This document shows, piece by piece, positions 1-8,630 of a stretch of DNA of 46,179 nucleotides (position 1 is its first letter; each line of letters starts with the position of its first letter). Under the pieces are notes generated by a model that worked only from the letters and a program-made list of their open reading frames with translations, had not been told where the DNA came from and ran no database searches. Origin of the DNA: Leptospiraceae bacterium (GTDB lineage Bacteria; Spirochaetota; Leptospiria; Leptospirales; Leptospiraceae); assembly GCA_017996175.1 (NCBI GenBank), contig JAGOHK010000027.1, positions 1 to 46,179 of the forward strand, read 5' to 3'. Made by a program: the position numbers and the translations under genes.

Positions 1-2071
1 TATCTGCAATCTTTGCTACCTCTGGTGAAAAAGATGCGATGAGAAATGTTGAATATTTATTATGTTCTTGAATTAAAGGCAAAATTCGAGAAAGTGATTC
101 TTTGCTTAAATAATTTAAGAGATCGTCTATAAGGACAAGTCCAGGTCTAGAAAGAAAACATCTCGCAAACACTAAAAGTGCTAATTCCTCTTTTGTCAAT
201 GGATAACCGTTTCGAAATATCTCTGCATGGATGCCTGTTGGAAATTCCTGAATTCTAGGCATGAGACCTACTTTTTCTAGAATATCCCTTATTTCAGATG
301 AATCTGATTCCATTTTAGCCAGTTTAACATTATCCGCAATCGAACCACTAAATACTTCTAAGTCACGAAGTAGGCAAACATGATTTCTCCACTCTGCTAT
401 CGCAATGTCTTGCAGATGATAGTTATTAACCTCAATTGCACCGTGAGTAGTCGGATAAAGACCGAAGAGTAAATCAAGAAGTGCAGGTGAATACTTCATT
501 GCTTCTTCTCTAATTACAACAATCTCCCCTTTGTTTGCTTCCAAGTTTAATCCAGAAAATGTGATTTCTCCAGCCTTGGTTCTCAGATTTTGTATATTTA
601 CATAAATAGGAGTTTCTCTGGGAAATAACACAGATTCAGTTCCAGTTGTTTCCTTTGAAAAGTCTAGGAGATGATTGATCTTATCCACAGAAGCGCATAA
701 GTCATAGTAACTCTCTAAATACTTAGAAAATTTACTTAGGTTGTCTAAGATTTTTGCCACAATGATTTCGGAGGCAACCAATTGACCTAGCGTAATTTTA
801 CCCCCGATCACAAGCCACCCGCCTATTCCAAGTAAAAGTCCACTCCCAAATGCCTGTAGAGTCACGAAACCAATCATTTGTTTCATAAGAGCTTTAAAGT
901 GCTTTCTTCTTGACTGAATGTATTCTCTTGCTAGATTTTCCGTTCTTAGGTTGGAGTAGATATGAGCCTTTTCTGATCTAAAAACTGTTTTATGAAGATT
1001 CATTTCTTCGAGCCATGAGGCTAATTTGTGTTTACCTTTAGATTCTTTTATACTTGTCTCAATTCCAACCTTTCCAATTAGATAAAAAATAATCCCGATT
1101 ACAACTACGACTAACACAATATCAAATATAATAAAAATTGGATGATAAATTACTAACACAAGCAATCCGATCAAAGTCTGTAAAAAAATTCCAAGCCCAT
1201 CGGTAATTAAAACAACTCCACTTTTTTGGATGATCGCAATATCTAAAAAATAATTTGGAATCTCTGAGCCATAATATTTTTGCAATTCAGAGTGTTTTGC
1301 TTTTGGAAATAGATTTGTTACTTTAGCTGCAAGTCTTACAAAAATTCTCTGTTGGATTAACTCTGCAATATAACTCTGTAAAACATTCATTATCCCCACA
1401 AAACAAAGAGCAATAATTACAAGAAATGTTAAAACTAAAACAGGTTGAAATAATGTCCCAAAGTTTAAAATCGTGACAAGAGATTGAACTCCAATGGGAA
1501 TAGTAAGTGAGAAAAGTCCAATTGCCACTGAGTAAATCGCAATTGCCCAAATATCTTTTCTTTCGATTTGAATAAATTGTAAGATAGTTTGTAAATAATT
1601 CTGATGACTTGGATGCTGATTTCCGATGAGAAAAAAATTATGATCTAATACAACCCATTCAGGCAAATTGCTATTAGACTCCTCAAACGAAATCAGTTTA
1701 AGAAAAGTCTTTTTTAAAATTAATCTAGAATTAGATGTGGAAACTTCCAAAATTCGAATGAAAGGTCCGAAGGAAGATAAAAGAATTATCCAACCCTGAT
1801 TTTTAGGCTTAATTGCTTTGGGTGACGAATAGGAAATAGAATTTAAAATTTCGGAAGGCGGACACTTCTTTTTAGCAAAATGAATTCCAAATTTCTTTCC
1901 TAGAAAAGACAATTCCTCAAAGGAATCTTGGGTTGACTCGTTGGTTTGTTTTCTACGAAAAATTTCTAATTCAGATAGAGCATGAATAGAATCAAAATGG
2001 ATTCCTAATATCTCAGTGAATTTTTCAAGTAAACTTATATGATTATTTTCTTTGAACGATTTTACTTCCAT
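1..2071 (-). CDS. ABC exporter (type I secretion-like), ATPase motifs degenerate; 3' end cut by window
   Basis: About 690 residues are visible from an ATG at 2071; the C-terminus lies beyond base 1. Residues ~1-150 look like a C39-peptidase-like N-terminal domain with no recognisable catalytic Cys. Residues ~190-450 hold about six hydrophobic segments with the layout of a type-1 ABC exporter. The nucleotide-binding domain follows (~470 on) but lacks its catalytic residues: the Walker A position reads REEAMKYS (521-528) instead of GxxGxGKS, the signature motif is LTKEE (625-629) instead of LSGGQ, Walker B is LVLIDD (645-650) with Asp for the catalytic Glu, and the switch His is absent (FLIASFSP). 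The fold is still readable (IAEWRNHV, FSGSIADNV). ATP hydrolysis is unlikely; a structural half paired with an active subunit is my inference. It diverges from the kinase gene starting at 2275. Confidence 0.82.
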   Translation of the reverse strand, partial: MEVKSFKENNHISLLEKFTEILGIHFDSIHALSELEIFRRKQTNESTQDSFEELSFLGKKFGIHFAKKKCPPSEILNSISYSSPKAIKPKNQGWIILLSSFGPFIRILEVSTSNSRLILKKTFLKLISFEESNSNLPEWVVLDHNFFLIGNQHPSHQNYLQTILQFIQIERKDIWAIAIYSVAIGLFSLTIPIGVQSLVTILNFGTLFQPVLVLTFLVIIALCFVGIMNVLQSYIAELIQQRIFVRLAAKVTNLFPKAKHSELQKYYGSEIPNYFLDIAIIQKSGVVLITDGLGIFLQTLIGLLVLVIYHPIFIIFDIVLVVVVIGIIFYLIGKVGIETSIKESKGKHKLASWLEEMNLHKTVFRSEKAHIYSNLRTENLAREYIQSRRKHFKALMKQMIGFVTLQAFGSGLLLGIGGWLVIGGKITLGQLVASEIIVAKILDNLSKFSKYLESYYDLCASVDKINHLLDFSKETTGTESVLFPRETPIYVNIQNLRTKAGEITFSGLNLEANKGEIVVIREEAMKYSPALLDLLFGLYPTTHGAIEVNNYHLQDIAIAEWRNHVCLLRDLEVFSGSIADNVKLAKMESDSSEIRDILEKVGLMPRIQEFPTGIHAEIFRNGYPLTKEELALLVFARCFLSRPGLVLIDDLLNYLSKESLSRILPLIQEHNKYSTFLIASFSPEVAKIAD

Positions 2072-2274
2072 TAAAATACCTTTTCTACTTGTTTTAGACA
2101 GGTATTTTGTAAAGCGCATTTAAAAAACTATAATTTCTGAAGACAGAAGTATTATTTTTCTTCTTGATTTGTAAAGATAAGAATGTTTTCGTTCCTTTAG
2201 GGTTTATTGTGCGCGATTTTTTATCTAATCTATTTTAGTGTGCTAAAAAATCCGATTAATTTTGGATAACTGAA
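2072..2274. other. Divergent intergenic region
   Basis: AT-rich 203-bp spacer between two divergent genes, so it must hold both promoters. I see no gene, RNA or strong palindrome, and I cannot place promoter boxes with confidence. Confidence 0.4.
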
Positions 2275-4215
2275 ATGAATCAATCTGAAAAAACAACGAA
2301 TCAACAATTTGAAATTAGTGTATCGATTTTCACTTCTTCCTTAGAATTGATTGATTGGAATTCGGAATTTATTCAAGAATTTAAAAAAGCTTCCCACCAA
2401 ATAAAAAAGTTAGCAAGATTCCAAGAAATTGTTGAGCGTGAATTAGAGCAAGAAAGCCAAGAGGCTAAGTCTTATTTTCCCGTAATCTTAAATGAGTTTG
2501 GAAAAACTAGGTCTTATAAATACTCTAAGTCTAATTGTGTCATCAAAGTAGAAGAGACCAAAACGGAATTTGGTCAGCTCGTGCGCATAGCCCAAATTAT
2601 CCCCTCGGAAAATATAGCTGATCCAGATGTGAGAAAATTACAATATGCTTCGATACAAACTTCCAATGGAATTTTAGCTTTGAAGAGACGTGCTGAAAAC
2701 GAGTTAAAATTAGCAAAGGAAGCTGCGGAAGCAAGTAACAGAGCCAAAAGTAATTTTTTAACTACGATTAGCCACGAGATAAGAACACCTTTAAATGGGG
2801 TTCTTGGTATGACTTCCCTTTTGATTGATACTGAGTTAAATAAAAATCAATTTAATTTAGCAAAAAATATTGAAAAATCAAGTTTAGCTTTACTATCAAT
2901 AATTAATGATATTCTAGATATTTCTAAGATTGAGGCGGGTAAGTTCACATTAGAAAATTCCTATTTTGATTTAGTAGAAAATATTGAGCTTACGGCTAAC
3001 ACGCTGTATCCAAAAATAAGAGAAAAATTATTATCTTATAAAATACATATCGACCCAAGTATACGAGGGAAAATTTACGGAGATCCAATTCGAATCGGAC
3101 AGATCCTTTTGAATTTAATTAGCAATGCAGTTAAGTTTACGAATACGGGATTTGTAGAAGTAAATGTAAAATTAAAAGTGAGAGATAATAATAATTATCC
3201 GGATCAAATAAGATTTGAAGTCCTAGATACTGGCATTGGAATAAAAGAAGATTCAATTTCAATTTTGTTCAAAAACTTTTCACAGGCAGATTCTTCTATT
3301 TCTAGAAGTTTTGGTGGGACAGGTCTTGGACTTTCTATTTCAAAAAATTTAGTAAATCTGATGGGAGGCGAAATAGGAGTATCCAGTGAAATAGGAAAAG
3401 GTTCTTTATTTTGGTTTGAAATTCCAGTAGAAAAAGAAAAAATTATTTTGGAAAATAAATGGGTGCTTCCCAAATACAAAACTTTACTTTTTATGCCAGA
3501 GGATGAATCTATATTATATTTTAAGACTAAATTAGAATCAATGAATTTGACTATAGAAATATGTAATTCTATAGAAGAGTTTTTAATCTATTCAACTAGT
3601 TACAAATACATATTCGTCGATGTAAATTTGTTCTTAACTTACAAAGAAAAAATATCAGCTTTATATACTTCAAATATCTTTATAGTTTCCATTAGCCAAC
3701 AACCGGAAGAAATTTTTTCACGTATACCTATACATTTTCCGATTTTAAGAGAACCTTTTTTTCTATCAGAAATTGCTAACTTATTTGATAAAAATAACTC
3801 AAAACAATCTACCCAAAAAAATATTAACCCTTTAAAATCATCCATTCGAGTTTTGGTAGCCGAAGATGACGAAATAAACCAGGAGTTAGTAAAACATACT
3901 CTACGAATGGGAAATTATGAGTTTGATATTGTGGAAAATGGTTATTTGGCGCTAGAAGCTGTTAAGGCTAGGCATTATGATTTAATTATAATGGATATTC
4001 AGATGCCTGAAATGGATGGCATACAAGCAACAAAATTGATTCGAGAGTTAAAAATATCCAATTCGAAAATTCCTATCATTGCCTTTACCGCAGACGCTAT
4101 GACAGGGGCAAAAGATTATTATCTGAAAGAGGGATTTAGCGATTATGTTTCGAAACCACTCGACTACAAAACTTTAATTCAAAAAATCAAAGAGATCACA
4201 AGCCAAAATAGATAA
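2275..4215 (+). CDS. Hybrid sensor histidine kinase with degenerate and intact receiver domains
   Basis: 646 residues, no membrane segment, so probably cytoplasmic. In order: a PAS-like N-terminus (~10-110, with LELIDWNSEF), a helical linker (~135-160), HisKA with SHEIRTPLNG and phospho-acceptor His167, and HATPase_c with N box NLISNAVKFT, DTGIGI (~319) and GGTGLGLSIS (~347). A region at ~395-515 looks like a receiver that has lost its acidic pocket (LLFMPEDESI, FVDVNLF, and LREPF where K-P is expected). The C-terminal receiver is intact: EDD at 530-532, phospho-Asp574 in MDIQMPEMDG, and SKPLD near the end. This is the standard layout of an intramolecular phosphorelay. No response-regulator or output gene is adjacent, so the target is unknown. 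Confidence 0.93.
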   Translation: MNQSEKTTNQQFEISVSIFTSSLELIDWNSEFIQEFKKASHQIKKLARFQEIVERELEQESQEAKSYFPVILNEFGKTRSYKYSKSNCVIKVEETKTEFGQLVRIAQIIPSENIADPDVRKLQYASIQTSNGILALKRRAENELKLAKEAAEASNRAKSNFLTTISHEIRTPLNGVLGMTSLLIDTELNKNQFNLAKNIEKSSLALLSIINDILDISKIEAGKFTLENSYFDLVENIELTANTLYPKIREKLLSYKIHIDPSIRGKIYGDPIRIGQILLNLISNAVKFTNTGFVEVNVKLKVRDNNNYPDQIRFEVLDTGIGIKEDSISILFKNFSQADSSISRSFGGTGLGLSISKNLVNLMGGEIGVSSEIGKGSLFWFEIPVEKEKIILENKWVLPKYKTLLFMPEDESILYFKTKLESMNLTIEICNSIEEFLIYSTSYKYIFVDVNLFLTYKEKISALYTSNIFIVSISQQPEEIFSRIPIHFPILREPFFLSEIANLFDKNNSKQSTQKNINPLKSSIRVLVAEDDEINQELVKHTLRMGNYEFDIVENGYLALEAVKARHYDLIIMDIQMPEMDGIQATKLIRELKISNSKIPIIAFTADAMTGAKDYYLKEGFSDYVSKPLDYKTLIQKIKEITSQNR

Positions 4216-4305
4216 GAGCGCAAATGGATTGTAGTGAAATATTAACCATATTATGAAAAATTTGCATGAAAGTATTTTGATTCATTAATAATATAGAGGC
4301 TAATA

Positions 4306-5376
4306 ATGTTACTCCCAACAGAACCAATAGGCAGTATCCCAAGACCAGAAAGTTTATTAAATGCGTTTGATAAACTTAATAACGGGACAATTTCAAAAGA
4401 AGAGTTCGAGAGCCATTTTGCGCAAATAACTATTGAAACAATTCGATTGTTTGAAGAAACAGGTTCACCTGTAATATCAGACGGAGAACAGAAAAAATAT
4501 GATAGTTTTTGGACATACCCAATTCACGGATTAAAAAATTTAGCTCCAGACGGATTTTCTATTCCATTTGCAGTTGGGCATATTCGACAGTTTCCGCGTT
4601 TAGTGTCTGGTCCATTTCGGTATAATACTTATGCAAACTCATTTTTAGATTTTTCCCTTAGTCATGCAAAAGTTCCCGTTAAACAAGCAGTAATCTCTGC
4701 TTCAGCTCTTAGCCTAATGTATCCGATTACGGGTATTGACAGTTATCCACAAGATCAGTTTTTAGAAGATTTAGTTTTAGAAAATGAAAAGGATATCCGA
4801 CTTTGTTTAGAAAAAGGAGCACATTGTGTGCAAATTGATTTTACAGAAGGAAGGCTTGCAACTAAAATAGACCCAACTGGGGACTTACTAGAAAACTTTA
4901 TTGTGATGAATAATTTAGTTCTAGATAAATTTACAAAAGAAGAAAGAAAAAAAATTGGAATTCATACTTGCCCAGGAGGAGATAGAGATTCTACTCATAG
5001 CGCAGATGCTGATTATGCCAAACTTTTACCTTCCTTATTTGAATTACTGGCAGATAATTTCTATATACAATTATCAAGCGAAAAAGACAGACCCTATGTG
5101 TTACGTATCATTAAAGAAAATCGGAAACCACACCAAAGAATATTTGTTGGCGTTATTGATCCAATCAATTCTCATTTGGAAACACCGGAGGAAGTCTGCC
5201 AGCAAGTTTTAGAAGCAGCAAAGTATATTCCTTTAGACAGACTTGGAACGACAGATGATTGCGGTTTCTCACCATTTTGCGATGACGCATCTACGACGAG
5301 AGAACTTGCATTTGCAAAAATAAAATCTAGAGTTTTAGGAACTGAGATGGCTTCTAAAATATTAGGAGTCTCATGA
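4306..5376 (+). CDS. MetE C-terminal-like cobalamin-independent methyltransferase
   Basis: 356 residues; matches the catalytic C-terminal half of cobalamin-independent methionine synthase (UROD/MetE-like family), far shorter than the ~750-residue MetE. The start motif LLPTEPIGSIPRP is typical. The four zinc ligands of the family can be placed: His220 and Cys222 in IGIHTCPGG, Glu259 in QLSSEKD, and Cys319 in TTDDCGFSPF. A methyl transfer to a thiol such as homocysteine is therefore plausible, but the folate-binding N-terminal domain is missing, so the methyl donor is uncertain. The ATG at 4306 follows an AGAGG box. Its last codons overlap the start of the next gene by 4 bp (ATGA), which suggests translational coupling. 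Confidence 0.88.
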   Translation: MLLPTEPIGSIPRPESLLNAFDKLNNGTISKEEFESHFAQITIETIRLFEETGSPVISDGEQKKYDSFWTYPIHGLKNLAPDGFSIPFAVGHIRQFPRLVSGPFRYNTYANSFLDFSLSHAKVPVKQAVISASALSLMYPITGIDSYPQDQFLEDLVLENEKDIRLCLEKGAHCVQIDFTEGRLATKIDPTGDLLENFIVMNNLVLDKFTKEERKKIGIHTCPGGDRDSTHSADADYAKLLPSLFELLADNFYIQLSSEKDRPYVLRIIKENRKPHQRIFVGVIDPINSHLETPEEVCQQVLEAAKYIPLDRLGTTDDCGFSPFCDDASTTRELAFAKIKSRVLGTEMASKILGVS

Positions 5377-6710
5377 TAAAATCAATCCTAATCCACTACC
5401 TTGCAATTCTAATCTTTGTTCAATCTTGTGCCATCGCATATATAAAAAATAATGAGATTTTACCCAAATCAGAAACCAGTTTTTCTGGAAATAAAATTCC
5501 TGTGTTTGTTCATATAAACAGTAAAGCAGAGTTTAATGGTCGAGGACACGAACCAAATCATGTGAAAATAAGGGACAATATTTATAAGATTTTTTCAAAC
5601 AATCCATTCCTTAGTCAAAGATTTGAAGTTGCTAGAGTTGATTTTTACGTTGGTTCCCCTTCCAAAAAGGATAACCAGACGAATGCGCTTGAAATTCATT
5701 TTTCCGATATGCCACAAGAAAATAACTTTACTACCTTTTTTAGTATATTTTCCCTAATGGTAATTCCAGGTTACGTATCACATTCCCCTATTTATGATAT
5801 TACTTATTTTGATGCGAAAGGTACTGCTGAGAAGATTGTAATTCCCGAAACTACGAAAGTAAGCCAAATCACTATTTACCACTGGTTCATGCTTCCTTTT
5901 TTCTGGCTTTCGAATGGAGATGTTTTTTCGCCTAGTTTAAACAATATTCTTACTTCTCAAGAATTAACAGGAAAATTAAATCATAATTTTATTAAGAAAC
6001 AAGATTCCTTAACAATCGATTTGTTTACAGATACAAAAAGTTCTTGTTTTGAAAAAAACTGTCTTGTATATGATTTGCCTAAACCTTGGTTTGTTTCCTA
6101 TGCGGAAATGCCAGGATCAGATTCAAAACTAATTTCTTTTAATCGTAAAGATATTGGCAAATCAAAATCTGGGTTTAAGTCTTTTAACTTGGGGTTAATC
6201 TTTGTTATGTCCAAAGAAAAATTAGATCCACTTCGATTTAGTATTTATGCAAAACAATATTCTGAATTAAGAGAATACGGAGAATCCATTTATTTTAGAA
6301 ATATAAACGGAAAAAAGGATGTATATAAATTTTTCGGGTCTAAGGGTAAGTATATATCAGAAGGAAAAACTCACAGAGAATATTTACTTTCTGCTACGGA
6401 AGATAAACTAGGAATAGTTATAAAAGTAACTTTTGAAGAGGAGCAGTTTACTAAAGTAGACAATGATATTCAGAAATTTTTAAAATCTTTAGATATAAAA
6501 CCTAATTTACTTTATAAAGAAATTTCAGAAAACGAAAGAGCTAAAAAAATACAAGACTTACAAACAGAAGGTTTACAAAAAATAAATCTTAAAACTTCTA
6601 ATATGATAACGGAAGGATTAAATAAATACCTAGCTGCTTGTGAACTAGGAAGTAAAGAACTTTGTACCCAATATTCTATTTTAAAATCATTGCAAGTTCA
6701 AGAAGAGTAG
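5373..6710 (+). CDS. Hypothetical lipoprotein, coupled to MetE-like gene
   Basis: 445 residues of unrecognised family. The N-terminus is a lipoprotein signal peptide: MIKSILIHYLAILIFVQSC, with Cys19 as the probable lipidated residue. The mature part is a mixed, mostly polar sequence without membrane segments; a Cys pair lies in SSCFEKNC mid-protein. The C-terminal ~40 residues look helical and end in AACELGSKELC, which resembles the start of a Sel1/TPR-type helix but is too short to call. It starts inside the stop of the MetE-like gene (ATGA) and ends 2 bp from a convergent gene. Function unknown. Confidence 0.8.
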   Translation: MIKSILIHYLAILIFVQSCAIAYIKNNEILPKSETSFSGNKIPVFVHINSKAEFNGRGHEPNHVKIRDNIYKIFSNNPFLSQRFEVARVDFYVGSPSKKDNQTNALEIHFSDMPQENNFTTFFSIFSLMVIPGYVSHSPIYDITYFDAKGTAEKIVIPETTKVSQITIYHWFMLPFFWLSNGDVFSPSLNNILTSQELTGKLNHNFIKKQDSLTIDLFTDTKSSCFEKNCLVYDLPKPWFVSYAEMPGSDSKLISFNRKDIGKSKSGFKSFNLGLIFVMSKEKLDPLRFSIYAKQYSELREYGESIYFRNINGKKDVYKFFGSKGKYISEGKTHREYLLSATEDKLGIVIKVTFEEEQFTKVDNDIQKFLKSLDIKPNLLYKEISENERAKKIQDLQTEGLQKINLKTSNMITEGLNKYLAACELGSKELCTQYSILKSLQVQEE

Positions 6711-6712
6711 GT

Positions 6713-7435
6713 TTATTTAAATGCTATATTTTCAATCCATCCTTCCATCGCGGATGGTAAAAATGGTAGAGGCGTTTTATGGAGTCTAGGATAAACAATT
6801 CGATGGGTCGGGAAAAAAAATCCATTGAATTGTTTATGATTTTCGCAAATATGCGCGCCTACTAAAAAGTTTCCAAATATTTCTGCTGTATAATCTAACC
6901 TTTGTAAAAGACCTTTTTCTGAAAAATAGAAAATTTGTTTTTGGCAATGGCTTGGAACCGAGTCTGGAAAAATTACTTCTAAAGTATGCGAATAGGAATT
7001 TCCGATTTTTGTTTCTTTAAGTTCATTTACTTTAAAATCTTCCCAATAAAATAAATAAGGAGTATTTACATAATTCCAAAATGCATAACCCAAAAAATAC
7101 AATAGGTTTAAATGATTCCAAAGCAGTTTAGACTTACAAGAGTTACGCGCATTTTGTAATTCGGAAATTACTTCTCCGGTTTCTTTGTTTTGAATAAAAA
7201 CAAAATCTCCTTCATAAACACCGATGAACCCATCTTTTGGAAAAGGGTCTAATATCGCTTTAACGCTCTTGGAATTTATAGTGACTTTCATTTTCCTTTT
7301 GAAAGGAGAAATTCCTTTATAGGCAAGCAAGTTTCCTCGAATGATGAGGGTAACTTCAATTTGACTCCATTTGTTCCATTTTTCCAAACCACCATGTGCC
7401 GTTGTAATAAAATCAAGTAAGTTAGTTGATTGCAT
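6713..7435 (-). CDS. Hypothetical protein, possible LolA-like beta fold
   Basis: 240 residues with no signal peptide or membrane segment. It begins with a short helix containing HGGLEKWNKW and then alternating beta-rich stretches, ending near SAMEGWIENIAFK. The layout recalls LolA/LolB-like or outer-membrane lipoprotein-sorting folds, but I cannot name a family from sequence alone. A good AGGA box sits 7 bases before the ATG at 7435. It runs convergently into the lipoprotein gene ending at 6710, with only 2 bp between the stops and no visible terminator. Confidence 0.75.
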   Translation of the reverse strand: MQSTNLLDFITTAHGGLEKWNKWSQIEVTLIIRGNLLAYKGISPFKRKMKVTINSKSVKAILDPFPKDGFIGVYEGDFVFIQNKETGEVISELQNARNSCKSKLLWNHLNLLYFLGYAFWNYVNTPYLFYWEDFKVNELKETKIGNSYSHTLEVIFPDSVPSHCQKQIFYFSEKGLLQRLDYTAEIFGNFLVGAHICENHKQFNGFFFPTHRIVYPRLHKTPLPFLPSAMEGWIENIAFK

Positions 7436-7511
7436 TTATAATCCTCAAATCTATTATCGTAAGGACTTTTTTTATGAATAATCGGGATTAACCTTTTGAA
7501 AGGCTAACGTG

Positions 7512-8165
7512 TTATCTTCCTAAACTTTTTGAAAGTGCGGCTAATGGTATATCAATATTAAAATACATTTTGTTGTGGTTGTAATTTTCGTTCTTTTTAA
7601 CGTCGAACATATCGTAAGAATGTCCCTTTTCGTTTACTAAATGTTGCCCTTCCTGTTCAATTCCAGTAAGCCCCATAAAGGAATACTCTTCTCTCACTGC
7701 AATCACAACAAACGCGGTTTTAGTAGATTTACCGTCACCCGATTTGAGAATAGAATTGATAAGTCGATTTAAAACAAACCGATGCCAATTGAAACCATCT
7801 TCTTTATTCAAATTTTTATATGCAACCAAAGCATAATAATGCAAATCCAATTCTGCAAAATGATTATGAATATGTTTCTGAGTAAGTTTGATAACTTCTT
7901 CATTTTTATTTGCTTTCAGTAATTTTTCCATTTCTTGAATTCCGTCCGGTGATTTATAGGGAGTATAAAATGCGGTTTCGGAATAAGAAATTCGAATTTC
8001 ACTATACGAACCTTTTTCTGGATCATCTATAGCTTGTTTCACTAGATCGTTGTAGGATTTTCCACTTCCTGAATTGGTGGGAGATTTTACCTCTGAAGGT
8101 TTACTCTCTTTTGTGCTCGAACAATTTAAGAATAAAAAAATTAATAGTGGGATAAGGTATTTCAT
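7512..8165 (-). CDS. DUF4919-type lipoprotein
   Basis: 217 residues. Signal peptide MKYLIPLLIFLFLNC with lipidated Cys15, then a short Ser/Lys-rich linker. Residues ~38-215 match the DUF4919 pattern: YNDLVKQAIDDPEKGSY, then ISYSETAFYTPY, a helical section, and a strand-rich end with EGQHLVNEKGHSYDMFDV. The molecular role of the family is unknown. The mature protein should sit in the periplasm on a lipid anchor. Ribosome-binding sequence before the ATG is weak. It is on the same strand as the upstream-lying 6713-7435 gene, separated by 76 bp. Confidence 0.82.
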   Translation of the reverse strand: MKYLIPLLIFLFLNCSSTKESKPSEVKSPTNSGSGKSYNDLVKQAIDDPEKGSYSEIRISYSETAFYTPYKSPDGIQEMEKLLKANKNEEVIKLTQKHIHNHFAELDLHYYALVAYKNLNKEDGFNWHRFVLNRLINSILKSGDGKSTKTAFVVIAVREEYSFMGLTGIEQEGQHLVNEKGHSYDMFDVKKNENYNHNKMYFNIDIPLAALSKSLGR

Positions 8166-8380
8166 TTTAATAATGTACTATCGTTAGAAAGGGATTTATC
8201 GCAAGAAAAATTTTAAAGCAAGCTTGAGAATTAAGTAAACCAAAAAATAATTTTGATAATATTAGATAATACTAATGAATGGACTCCTTCATAAAAAATG
8301 GACGTTAGTGCTATTAAGTGGAAACTCTTGACAAGTTTTTAACCTAGATTTCTTGTGGAGAATATACAAATTGCCGATAG

Positions 8381-8479
8381 TAAATTCCGATATAAGACTA
8401 GGTAACTTGCTTTCGCTAGAAATGGCATTCGGTAATACCACTTTTTAAGAAAATAGCGGAACTTATTTATGAGAAGTGG
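8381..8479 (+). repeat. 99-bp dispersed repeat, copy 1
   Basis: Collinear with 44080-44178 over 99 bases with no gaps; by hand count 82 positions are identical. Best-conserved blocks are TAACTTGCTTTCGCTA and AAATAGCGGAACTTATTTAT. The two copies share imperfect internal inverted repeats, so a folded RNA or a small non-autonomous element is possible. Both copies are intergenic. Confidence 0.75.
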
Positions 8480-8486
8480 ATATATA

Positions 8487-8540
8487 TACCAAACGCCAAA
8501 AGTAATTACCCAATTGGCTTTTTGAAAATAGCGTTTGGTA
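8487..8540. repeat. 54-bp element with perfect 10-bp terminal inverted repeats
   Basis: Left end TACCAAACGC (8487-8496) and right end GCGTTTGGTA (8531-8540) are exact inverses. It lies immediately after the 99-bp repeat. It could be the end of a larger mosaic repeat, a protein-binding palindrome or an RNA hairpin. Confidence 0.6.
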
Positions 8541-8630
8541 GAAGCAAATGCGGTGCGAATGTTTAATTTATTTTGGCATTTACTATAGGTATTTCTGTTT
8601 TAAAAAGCAAATTTATTTCTGGAAACAAAA

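Larger units (their letters stand above)
8166..8630. other. 465-bp divergent intergenic region filled with short repeats
   Basis: No gene is supported here. It contains one copy of the 99-bp dispersed repeat (8381-8479) and a 54-bp element bounded by perfect 10-bp inverted repeats (8487-8540), both described separately. The remainder is AT-rich and must hold the promoters of the two divergent genes. Confidence 0.6.

Noticed and set aside
8326..8370. TTGACA box as a promoter for the Cache phosphatase gene
   Set aside because: TTGACA at 8328-8333 has no -10 box at a workable distance and lies about 300 bp from the gene.
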